The notes under the pieces: model-generated | Database searches by the model: none | Told to the model about the DNA's origin: nothing | What the model saw: the letters and a program-made list of their open reading frames with translations, nothing else | Program-made: the position numbers and the translations under genes | NCBI RefSeq assembly: GCF_016599715.1 | Contig: NZ_CP067019.1 | Coordinates: 496,001-560,000 of the forward strand | Length of the DNA: 64,000 nucleotides | Source: Acinetobacter sp. CS-2 | Lineage (GTDB): Bacteria; Pseudomonadota; Gammaproteobacteria; Pseudomonadales; Moraxellaceae | Direction: 5' to 3' | Part shown: positions 50,430-58,942 of the stretch, one piece after another | Layout of the letters: every line of letters starts with the position of its first letter | Numbering within the stretch: position 1 is the stretch's first letter

Positions 50430-51217
50430 GGTGGTGTATCAAAAAGTATGCTAAAAAAAAGCAGGTTGAATTTTGCTAAAATAGAGAAATGCAAATAACT
50501 CTAGAAATCAAATGTCCAACCTGCCTCAGTGACAGTATAAAGAAAAATGGCATCAAAGTAGATGGGAAACAAAACTACCAATGCAAAGACTGCAAACGTC
50601 AGTTTATTGGTGACCATGCTCTGAGCTATCTAGGATGTAATTCTGGCATTACTCGTAAAATATTACAGTTAATGGTCAGAGGCAGCGGTATACGAGATAT
50701 CGCTGAAGTTGATCGCATTAGTATCGGTAAAGTCTTCCGGACTTTAACTGAATCGGCCTATCAAATTCAGCCTAAACAAAGTCATTATGAATCTCTCGAA
50801 GTAGATGAATTCTGGACTTTTGTTGGAAATAAAAATAATAAACAATGGCTTATTTACGCCTACCATCGAGAAACAGGTGAGATTGTTGCTTATGTTTGGG
50901 GTAAGAGAGATTTAGCTACAGTCCAAAGGTTGAAGACAAAGCTTAAACAATTAGGTATTCACTACACCCGAATTGCAAGTGATCATTGGGACAGTTTCAT
51001 CACTGCTTTTAAAAACTGCAAGCAAAGTATTGGTAAGTTGTTTACTGTAGGAATTGAAGGTAATAATTGCAAAATAAGGCATCGAATAAGGCGTGGTTTT
51101 AGAAGAAGTTGCAATTTCTCCAAAAAGCTTGAAAACCATTTTAAAGCCTTCGACTTAACCTTCTTTTACATCAATAATGGCTTCATTTAATGTCAGCATA
51201 CTTTTTAAAACACCACC
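50430..51217 (+). mobile_element. Complete IS1-family insertion sequence
   Basis: A 788-bp element with 23-bp inverted ends (50430-50452 and 51195-51217; outer GGTGGTGT and inner AAAAAGTATGCT shared, 21 of 23 identical). The flanking 8-mers AAAAATTG and AAAAATCG differ at one base, consistent with an 8-bp target duplication that has mutated once. It contains a single full-length transposase frame. Confidence 0.85.
50489..51190 (+). CDS. IS1-family transposase, single-frame
   Basis: A 233-residue transposase. The N-terminal zinc finger has CPTCLSDSIKKNG...YQCKDC (about 9-35), then an HTH (GSGIRDIAEVDRISIGKVFRTL). The DDE-type InsB domain follows, with EVDEFWTFVGNKNNKQWLIYA near 104, ASDHWDSF near 166 and the H-x-I-R-R-G-F-R-R-S block. 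In classic IS1 the two halves are joined by frameshifting; here one continuous frame covers both, as in several non-enteric members. Intact. Confidence 0.9.
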   Translation: MQITLEIKCPTCLSDSIKKNGIKVDGKQNYQCKDCKRQFIGDHALSYLGCNSGITRKILQLMVRGSGIRDIAEVDRISIGKVFRTLTESAYQIQPKQSHYESLEVDEFWTFVGNKNNKQWLIYAYHRETGEIVAYVWGKRDLATVQRLKTKLKQLGIHYTRIASDHWDSFITAFKNCKQSIGKLFTVGIEGNNCKIRHRIRRGFRRSCNFSKKLENHFKAFDLTFFYINNGFI

Positions 51218-51228
51218 AAAAATCGAAC

Positions 51229-51366
51229 TTACACAAAATAATTTACAGGCTCTAAAATACGTTTAGTACTTTTAGCAGTATCAATAACAATACCACCACC
51301 TTTCTTCGCAACCGTTACCATCCCTGTACTAATCGCTGCTGAAAGACCATTGAGTGCTGTTGTCAT
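51229..51366 (-). pseudogene. Possible orphan CDI/hemagglutinin C-terminal fragment
   Basis: A 45-codon minus-strand frame (MTTALNGLSAAISTGMVTVAKK then GGGIVIDTAKSTKRI...) lies just downstream of the immunity candidate and ends near the IS1 border. Its Gly/Ala/Thr-rich composition and placement suggest debris of an older CdiA C-terminus displaced by toxin exchange. In the other frame, reading on past the cdiI stop also stays open for 26 codons. AGGAG abuts the ATG with no spacing, so it is probably not expressed. Confidence 0.3.
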
Positions 51367-51409
51367 CTCCTAATTTTGGTGGGTATTTAGCCTTATCGAC
51401 TACAGCCCC

Positions 51410-51859
51410 TTAATTAATTACTTCAAGAAAATCATCTATTAAATTGAGTAAATCTAGACTTTTACATTTAGAAAAAATTACCTTATTTACAATGTTATCT
51501 TTGTATTCAAAAAAATGATCTTCATATAAAAACCAAGTAAAATAAATAGTATTATTATTCCTTGCTGCCCTTTTACTGAAATCATCAAAGGTTTCTTCTA
51601 AAGTGATTCTGTAATTCTCAGATAATAAACCTTTAGGATAGAAAAATTTTTTACAATTTTCATCATTTATCACATTGCTATAATAGTAATTATCATTTAG
51701 TAAGTTTTTTAGTGAATTTATAAAGCTAGTCACATAAGTAGGAGAGTCTAAAGTTCCTAGATACTCCCCCTCAATACATAAACGCAATGGGATGAAATTA
51801 CTATTCTGATAATTTCCATCAAACTCTATAAAAACTTGATCGTTTCCAATTCTATTCAT
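51410..51859 (-). CDS. cdiI: Candidate CDI immunity protein
   Basis: A 149-residue acidic, AT-rich gene directly after cdiA, with its ATG overlapping the cdiA TGA by 4 bases. That is the invariant place of the cognate immunity gene. The N-terminal part (MNRIGNDQVFIEFDGNYQNSNFIPLRLCIEGEYLGTL) loosely resembles Imm42-type proteins. No signal peptide, so it acts in the cytoplasm, presumably binding the CdiA tip. Base composition is markedly lower in GC than cdiA's N-terminal part, typical of swapped toxin-immunity cassettes. The function follows from position; it is not shown by sequence. Confidence 0.75.
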   Translation of the reverse strand: MNRIGNDQVFIEFDGNYQNSNFIPLRLCIEGEYLGTLDSPTYVTSFINSLKNLLNDNYYYSNVINDENCKKFFYPKGLLSENYRITLEETFDDFSKRAARNNNTIYFTWFLYEDHFFEYKDNIVNKVIFSKCKSLDLLNLIDDFLEVIN

Positions 51860-54800
51860 TTGCTATCTACCATTTTTATCAAGTCAGAAGGGACATCAGA
51901 AATCTTGATATTTCGTTCCTTTCCTGAGGACGTAATACCTTTTGTCGAACCATTCCAATGGAAATTGCCATTACCATCATCTTGAAACCTATGATAAATG
52001 ACCTTCCCATCTTTATTTTCAATTGCCCATCTATTTTTTGGATCACTATCAATTTTTACACTGTTTTCCCATAATTTTACATGATTGTCAGGAATTATTG
52101 CTTTAGTAGAGTTATAAGGCATATTTCCATCTTTCAAGTCATGATGTCCTGGATTTTCATAATATTGTGTTTCAACATTAATAACTTTATCTTTAGTTGA
52201 TGGCTTGGTGCCTTCGACTATGTAATTACCAATAGTATTATTACTTTCGTCCTTATGTATGCCTAAAATCTGATGTCCAGTTATGGAATTATTATCCCCT
52301 ATTTCAAATCCAGATTTAGAAACTTCAAGTTCTGAATCTTTCCCCTTAACAACACCTTTACCTATTCCAGCACCTACAACTCCAGCCACAGCATTAATTA
52401 AATATTCTGCACCTTGTTTATTCTTTTCAATTTCATTTGCAAATTTCAATTCATCTAATTTATTTTCAGACGTAGAGTTTTCAATTTCTTTAACTTTCTC
52501 TGGATTAGTCCAATTATTAATCGTATTTGAATTGGTAAGATGAGCGGCGGCAGTTAATGATGTTGCTAGAGCATCAAATCCTTGAGCTATTTCAGCTCCT
52601 GCTACATTATCTAAAGCTAAAGACTTTCCTGTCTCAATTACTAAACGAACTGGACCTGAAATCATTAAACCTACCGCAAGTTGAACAGTACCTAAATCAA
52701 CACCTAAATCATCGCTAATCTGTTTTATATTATTCCCTAAATCTGCAATATTGCTTAAAATAGTCATACCAACTGTTGTTTGAGTCGTAACTTTTGTCTC
52801 AAAGTCAGTCCCTTTTGCATAAATTGTTTCTTGTTCGCTTACGCCTATTTTAGGTTGTTTAAAAATCGTTTCTAAATCAACACCAGATTGAGCTAATGTA
52901 TCTAATTGATTCTGAATCTCACTAAATTCTTTTGCTGCATAGAAAAAATCTAATTTAGAAAATAATGCTTCTACTTCTTTGGGCTCTATCCCTCGTTTGA
53001 GTAATTCACTTGCAACTTTGTCACCAACTACGCCCGTTTCTTTATATTCACTTGGTAAATTATAAAGCCTTGCCTGAATATTATTTAGCGTTTGTAAAGC
53101 CTTATCTTTGTACTCACCCTCTGGTAATGCTTTCGCTAAATTTTCAGCACTTTGACGGAAATTTTCAGGTAGATCCTTTTGCTGCTGAATAATCTCCGCA
53201 CGGCCACTTTCTGTCAGTAAACGATGATCAACCGTCACCGATCCATCAAGCATGCCTGTGGTTTGGTCTCGGGTAATTTCTTGCGCGTTGTTAATGTCTC
53301 GATTGGTCGTATCGGTCGTATTTTTTACAGTACCTTGTCCCATCGTTGCTTTGGTCAACTGTTCTGTTTCCTGTCCACTGCTGTTGAGGCCAATGGTCGT
53401 TGAACCTTTTGGTGCAGTAGAGGCTTCTGGTGTACCTTTTTGTGGAATACCGATATTGGTCGAGACATTAAAGCCGCTGCTACTGTTGTAGTTGTGGTCC
53501 TCAAGATCTTTCAGCTCAAGTTCGCCCGAGTAATTTAACTTACCATGATCACTTAATGAACCATCAGTTTTCTTTGTCGCATTCGCAATCACACCACCAA
53601 TATTAGTGACATTTTTCACACCCATTGCATCCAAGTCTGCATCGTTTTGTGCATTACCTATCAGCAACTTACTGGTGTCATTCACCCATGCACTGTCACT
53701 ATTACCTTTAGCTTGGTTGTAGCTGGCCGTAATATTCTTTGAACCCGAACCATAACCGCCGCCAATAGAACCGCCTTTACTGCTATTGCTGCTGGATGCT
53801 GTATCCTGCAAGCTTTCTACATGAATTTCCTTAACTTGCAGGCTACCTCGATCAGCAATGCTCACCGTACCGCCTTGAACATTCAATTTATCAATAGCAC
53901 CTTCAGTACGATTCAGTACAACTTCACTATTTACGTGGGTGAGGCTTTCGTTTTGTGATTGGCTGGTTTGCTTGCCTATTGAAGCACTGCCGCCACCGCC
54001 ATAGGTATAGCTCACACTTTGGCTATTGGTTTTACTATTACTGTCTTGTTTACTATGCTCGACGCCTGCAGTCACATTGAGGTCTTTGCTGCCATCAAAG
54101 GTCGTGGTGCCTGTTGCATTCACTCGGCTGCCTTGGATATTGATATCTTGACCTTCTGATTTAAGCTGAAGGTTGTTTAAATCTAAGTTGCTGCCTTGCC
54201 ATTGGCTTTGTTCTGTATTCGTGGTGCTTGTGGTTTCTATCCGTTCACCATTAGCGCCAATGGTAAAGCCATAGGTTGCACTGCTTGCAGCCGCAGATGC
54301 GGCTGCTGCCCCTACAGCAATCTGTGCACTTGCCACATTGGCCGTTGCCATTGCGACATTGGCTTTGCTGTCATCTAAGGCTCCTTTGGTAATTCGGCCC
54401 GCTGCATAGTCACGTTGTGCTTGGCTATACTCATCTTTAGCTTTAGATAAGGCTTTAGTTGCATCTGCAACAGCTTCTACCGCTAAGATTGCATCTAAAT
54501 AGGCATTGCGAATGCCGACTTCTGTACTCACAGTTTCAGTATGGGTCTTTTCTTCTGTGGCGGTTTTATTTTCATAACCGCCTATGTTGAGATTTCCTCG
54601 ACCATGATCAATGATCGTATCACCTGCAGCCGTGATATTTTGGCCGAGGAGATCTACACCTTCAGCACCTTGAATCATTAAGTTTTCAGTATTGATGTTG
54701 CCTGACTTATGCGTTGTGGCTGTAGTTTTAACGGTATTCTCTGTGTCTTCAAGTACAAAGCCGCCCACTCGAATGCTGTCTTTATTCAGCTTTACCCCAA

Positions 54801-57800
54801 GACCTTGTACCGTTTCTTTGCTGTTTGAACTTACCGTTTTTTGTTGTTCTTCTGCTGCATCGAGCGTGACTTTTTTGCCCGCTAAGATCGTGTTCTGTGC
54901 ATCAATGTTGCTGCTGGTCAGTGTCGTTTGACCTGCTGAACCCACATAGACATTATTGGCACCAAGATCGGTCCCTGTTTGTGTTCTTTTCTCAGTCCGT
55001 GTGCTCGATGATTCTCCGATCGTGATCTTCGGTGCTTTTAATCCCGGAGCTAAAGCCTCAATACCTGCTAAGCCAACAGCAGTCACTTTCATTAAGTCTT
55101 TGGCAATGCCTCGATAGCCCTTTTGTGTTTCATCCCATTGCTGATCATTGGTTTCTAATGTCGTCAGACTGACATTTTCGGGCAGGGCATTACCATCTTT
55201 GGATTTTAAACTGCCATCCGCTTGGCGTTCGAATTGGGTATTGCCAATATAAATATTGTCTTGAGCTTGTATATCATTGGCTTGCAGCTCGATATTTTTA
55301 CCGGCATTGATATCAACATTTTTGCCAGCTTTGAGCTGTGTTTGTGCAACGTCTTCGTCGATATATCCTGATTGACGGTTTTTAAATTGAATTGTATTTT
55401 TCTTGGCTGTTTCCGTGCTCTTCATGTCAGTATCAATATCTGACAAAAGTTTGACATTACCTTGGTTTGCCGTAATTTGAATGCTGTCTTTCGCACCTGC
55501 TTGCAGGTGTGTGGCTTGAATATCTCCTGTTTGGCTATTGATCAGGATATTGCCACCCGATTGGATGTCGGTTGCAATCGATTGACTGGTCGAAGATTGG
55601 ATTTTTTTATCTGTTGTAGAGAAGCCACCTTTTTCTTGGGCGGCAAGCTGAGAACTGCGTTCATCTCGTCCATTTTCGCTCAAGACATTTTGTCTAGCAT
55701 CAATCACTACATTGCCCGACGTACTCTTCAATGTGCCGACTTTAATCTGAGTATTGGCAACGCTTTGCAGAGAGATATTACCTTTCGCCTGAATCTGCGT
55801 CCCTACATCTCGACTCGAAGCATTCAGAATCTGATCCTTGTCACCTGCTGAGCTTAAATCACTGCGACTGACATTCACCGTAGAAAGATTCAGGTCTTGT
55901 CCCGCTTTGATGGTAACACTGCCTTGGCTTTGTAGATCTGATGCAGTCAGATTGATATTATTCTTGGCATTAGCAACCAGCTGACCATCCGCCTCTTGTA
56001 CATACAGCCCAGCAACACGGCCAATGTTTTCAGCGCTAAATTCACTTAAACCGTGCTTATTTTCAGTTTTAATCGTCGTGGTGATGTTGTTAATGTCTCG
56101 GCCCGCATCAAGGGCAAGGGTTTGATTGGCGGTCATTGTCCCACCAATATTATTGATATCGGTGTGTGCTGTCGCAAAGACGTCTCGACCTTGTATTAAG
56201 CCGCCCACGTTATTCATGTTATTGGCTTCAAGATTCACCAATTGGCGTCCAGCAATGCTGCCTTGGTTGTTTAAATCCCCACTCAGTTTTAAATTGACCG
56301 TCTCGCCTGCAATCAAGGTACCTTTGTTGTTTAAATCTCCCGGCTGTACTGCAACATACACTTTCGGTACCAAGACTTGGATTTTTTCGCCATCAACGGT
56401 AATGGTTTCTGTCACCAGCCACACCATATCACTGGTCAATCGAGCAATCTGTGCTTCTGAAAGTTTCACCCCAACACTTAAATTAAGATCTTTGGCGGCA
56501 CTCACCCCAGAATCCATCAAGGCTTTGAATTGATCCTCGAAGTTCGTATAACCATCTAAATAAACTTGACCCGTCAGTTGTGCAATTTGGTCATTGACCA
56601 GTTTTTGCTCGTAATAACCATCCCCTAAACGTTTTTGCATGTTTTGCGGGTCGGTCGCGAACATTTGCAGCATGTAATCACTGCCTAACCATTTTTTATA
56701 ATTAGTAAAGGCATCGCTGCTTTCAATCAAAGGGCGGTTATTATTTTCTTTATTCACGCTGTATAAGGATTGCAGCGGTAAGCTGAGTTCTGAGGTATCA
56801 CCATTTAATCCACCTTGATGAGCACCATCATATTTCACCACATCAAGTTTGATCGGTGTCACAATGTCCGCAGGATTATAGGCACGAACACCATTCCATT
56901 CGCTTTTTTTGCTGGTACCTAAAGAGTTCCATCCTACATAGTGATACTGCGATGTCCCATTTTTAATCACACGATGCTCACCCTCAGCATCAATATTATT
57001 CACCTCATTTTGTTCAATAGTGATGCCTTTCGCCGCTAGAATCTGACTCTTGTCATTGGTCAGGCTTTGGCCTTTTAGCGTCAGTGCACCGCCTGAAATA
57101 ATCTCCGCAGGTGCACTGGAATCCACATAATGTTTAGTTTCGTACTGGTTATAGATATATCTGGTATAGTCTTCATATTTTTGACCGTCCAGATAAATGG
57201 TGTCATGACCTCCATAACCTGTAATATGCGATGAATCAAGAATTTCAGCGCTTCCAGCACCTTGATAAGCGGTCACATCTTTGCGGGTTTCCGGTATTTC
57301 TTTAACACTTGAACTGAAGTGTAAATTTCGGTTGGTCAATGTATCCAAACCTAGGTACATGTCACCCACAGATTGAATACGTGCGCTGGCATTATCTAAG
57401 GATGCGGCAGAGCCCTCTGCCATATGGTTTACATTCAGTTGCCCACCAACGGTCAGCGTACCTTCACTGGCGATTAGGGCTTGTTCTCTATTTTCAATTT
57501 TTCCGCCTGCAATATCTAAGCGTTGACGTGCCGCAATCGTGCCTGCTTTGACACCTTCGCTGGTTTGTTGTTCCGCATTGAGAAGATGCGCGGTTTGCAG
57601 GGCAATATGGTCACCATAGATTTGACCTGTACCCACGTTTTGAATGCCTTGACTGGCATCAATACGCGTCAAACCTTGGCTATTAATGAGGCCAGTATTA
57701 TTGACGTTTTCAGCCTGAATGCGTTGATCGCCCAGACTTAATATCTTGCCGGTATTGTTTAAATCTTTTGCTTGAAGATTTAAACTTGCTGGGGCGCTAT

Positions 57801-58860
57801 CAACTTTATTTTCTGCAACGACTACACCGCTATTTTGCAGCTCACCATTGGCACTGATTTTAATATGCCCGGCTGAGGCAAACACTTGCCCCGCGTTGTT
57901 AATTCCAACCCCTTGTTCGGTACTGATTAAACTGATTTTGCCCGCATACATCCCGCCTAAGCTGCTGGTATCAATGGCAAACTGTGGCACAGTACCTGCC
58001 GATCCCGAAGCGGCCTGTATCGCACCAGCCTGCGGATTGCCTTCAATATCATTTTGTCCAGCAACCACCGTTAATTCTTTAGCCCAAACGCCTGCATTAA
58101 TCTGTGCAGCACGGCTGAGCAGTTGGGTATAATCGGCTTTACTGGTATCCAAGCCCTGACCTGTGATGTTAATCACTCCGTCACGGACTTGATAACCCGT
58201 GACTTGTCCATTTTGAATATTCGGATTAGCGGTACTTAAAGTTACCCCACCTGCATTGATAAAACCGCCGCCATCGACATTAATCCCAGCTTGGTTGGCA
58301 ATGATCACATCCGCTTTACGCCCACCGACCTCTACATAGCCATTTAAGTGACTAGGATTGCTGCTGTTGACCTGATTGACAATAACTTTGGCTTCACCGC
58401 CTGCAAGCCAAGGATTGGCTTGAATATACCCCCCAAGCTGCGTTTGAGTATTTTGGCGACTGTTATTTAAAATAACACCATTCTGATTCACATCAAATTG
58501 CTGGTAGTGATTCACCGATACCCCAGCTTTGCTTGGGGTTTGAATATTCACCTGTGTTGTGCCATTGGCGCTGTTCAATATCGTTGGGCGCTGATTGCCT
58601 GCCGCATTCGGGTCTGCAACAACATTACTGTGCGATACACCGATCGATGCACTGATCAAGGCAGTGCCTGTAATCAGCATCAATGAAAATGAAAGAACTT
58701 TTAAACCTAAACTTTTTTCAGAAGCAACGACTGCTGTTTCAAGATCAACCGCTTTATTATTCTGTGTTGAGGCTTGTCCTGCAGCTGAGGCATTTTCTGC
58801 AACGGCAATCATCTCACCACGGGTTTGACTAAAAATCGTTTTATAACAGTTCTTATTCAT
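51856..58860 (-). CDS. cdiA: CdiA-type contact-dependent inhibition effector / filamentous hemagglutinin
   Basis: A 2334-residue secreted two-partner exoprotein. It starts with an extended signal peptide region (MNKNCYKTIFSQTRGEMIAVAE) and a hydrophobic core near 52-72. The TPS secretion domain (about 85-330) has GVSVNHYQQFDVNQNGVILNNS and NPSHLNGYVEVGGRKADVIIANQAGINVDGGGF. A long array of hemagglutinin beta-helix repeats (LNNQG, AGQDLN, DAGRDI) runs to about 1750. Then come a Thr/Gln/Asn-rich segment, a hydrophobic Ala/Gly pre-toxin region near 2150-2170 (INAVAGVVGAGIGKGVVKG) and a C-terminal tip of about 150 residues. The tip has YENPGHHDLKDGNMPYN, RWAIENKDGKVIYHRF and GNFHWNGSTKG; I cannot assign it to a toxin class. 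No VENN motif seen. Confidence 0.92.
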   Translation of the reverse strand: MNKNCYKTIFSQTRGEMIAVAENASAAGQASTQNNKAVDLETAVVASEKSLGLKVLSFSLMLITGTALISASIGVSHSNVVADPNAAGNQRPTILNSANGTTQVNIQTPSKAGVSVNHYQQFDVNQNGVILNNSRQNTQTQLGGYIQANPWLAGGEAKVIVNQVNSSNPSHLNGYVEVGGRKADVIIANQAGINVDGGGFINAGGVTLSTANPNIQNGQVTGYQVRDGVINITGQGLDTSKADYTQLLSRAAQINAGVWAKELTVVAGQNDIEGNPQAGAIQAASGSAGTVPQFAIDTSSLGGMYAGKISLISTEQGVGINNAGQVFASAGHIKISANGELQNSGVVVAENKVDSAPASLNLQAKDLNNTGKILSLGDQRIQAENVNNTGLINSQGLTRIDASQGIQNVGTGQIYGDHIALQTAHLLNAEQQTSEGVKAGTIAARQRLDIAGGKIENREQALIASEGTLTVGGQLNVNHMAEGSAASLDNASARIQSVGDMYLGLDTLTNRNLHFSSSVKEIPETRKDVTAYQGAGSAEILDSSHITGYGGHDTIYLDGQKYEDYTRYIYNQYETKHYVDSSAPAEIISGGALTLKGQSLTNDKSQILAAKGITIEQNEVNNIDAEGEHRVIKNGTSQYHYVGWNSLGTSKKSEWNGVRAYNPADIVTPIKLDVVKYDGAHQGGLNGDTSELSLPLQSLYSVNKENNNRPLIESSDAFTNYKKWLGSDYMLQMFATDPQNMQKRLGDGYYEQKLVNDQIAQLTGQVYLDGYTNFEDQFKALMDSGVSAAKDLNLSVGVKLSEAQIARLTSDMVWLVTETITVDGEKIQVLVPKVYVAVQPGDLNNKGTLIAGETVNLKLSGDLNNQGSIAGRQLVNLEANNMNNVGGLIQGRDVFATAHTDINNIGGTMTANQTLALDAGRDINNITTTIKTENKHGLSEFSAENIGRVAGLYVQEADGQLVANAKNNINLTASDLQSQGSVTIKAGQDLNLSTVNVSRSDLSSAGDKDQILNASSRDVGTQIQAKGNISLQSVANTQIKVGTLKSTSGNVVIDARQNVLSENGRDERSSQLAAQEKGGFSTTDKKIQSSTSQSIATDIQSGGNILINSQTGDIQATHLQAGAKDSIQITANQGNVKLLSDIDTDMKSTETAKKNTIQFKNRQSGYIDEDVAQTQLKAGKNVDINAGKNIELQANDIQAQDNIYIGNTQFERQADGSLKSKDGNALPENVSLTTLETNDQQWDETQKGYRGIAKDLMKVTAVGLAGIEALAPGLKAPKITIGESSSTRTEKRTQTGTDLGANNVYVGSAGQTTLTSSNIDAQNTILAGKKVTLDAAEEQQKTVSSNSKETVQGLGVKLNKDSIRVGGFVLEDTENTVKTTATTHKSGNINTENLMIQGAEGVDLLGQNITAAGDTIIDHGRGNLNIGGYENKTATEEKTHTETVSTEVGIRNAYLDAILAVEAVADATKALSKAKDEYSQAQRDYAAGRITKGALDDSKANVAMATANVASAQIAVGAAAASAAASSATYGFTIGANGERIETTSTTNTEQSQWQGSNLDLNNLQLKSEGQDINIQGSRVNATGTTTFDGSKDLNVTAGVEHSKQDSNSKTNSQSVSYTYGGGGSASIGKQTSQSQNESLTHVNSEVVLNRTEGAIDKLNVQGGTVSIADRGSLQVKEIHVESLQDTASSSNSSKGGSIGGGYGSGSKNITASYNQAKGNSDSAWVNDTSKLLIGNAQNDADLDAMGVKNVTNIGGVIANATKKTDGSLSDHGKLNYSGELELKDLEDHNYNSSSGFNVSTNIGIPQKGTPEASTAPKGSTTIGLNSSGQETEQLTKATMGQGTVKNTTDTTNRDINNAQEITRDQTTGMLDGSVTVDHRLLTESGRAEIIQQQKDLPENFRQSAENLAKALPEGEYKDKALQTLNNIQARLYNLPSEYKETGVVGDKVASELLKRGIEPKEVEALFSKLDFFYAAKEFSEIQNQLDTLAQSGVDLETIFKQPKIGVSEQETIYAKGTDFETKVTTQTTVGMTILSNIADLGNNIKQISDDLGVDLGTVQLAVGLMISGPVRLVIETGKSLALDNVAGAEIAQGFDALATSLTAAAHLTNSNTINNWTNPEKVKEIENSTSENKLDELKFANEIEKNKQGAEYLINAVAGVVGAGIGKGVVKGKDSELEVSKSGFEIGDNNSITGHQILGIHKDESNNTIGNYIVEGTKPSTKDKVINVETQYYENPGHHDLKDGNMPYNSTKAIIPDNHVKLWENSVKIDSDPKNRWAIENKDGKVIYHRFQDDGNGNFHWNGSTKGITSSGKERNIKISDVPSDLIKMVDSK

Positions 58861-58942
58861 TTCTCTTTTACCAATGCTTTAAATGTTTCAATATTTTCAA
58901 ATGTCTTTAAGGACTCAATATTTTTATTTTGAATGATCAAAA

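Noticed and set aside
55462..55851. 129-codon and neighbouring plus-strand ORFs opposite cdiA
   Set aside because: Long repeats in cdiA keep the opposite strand open by chance; no start signals.
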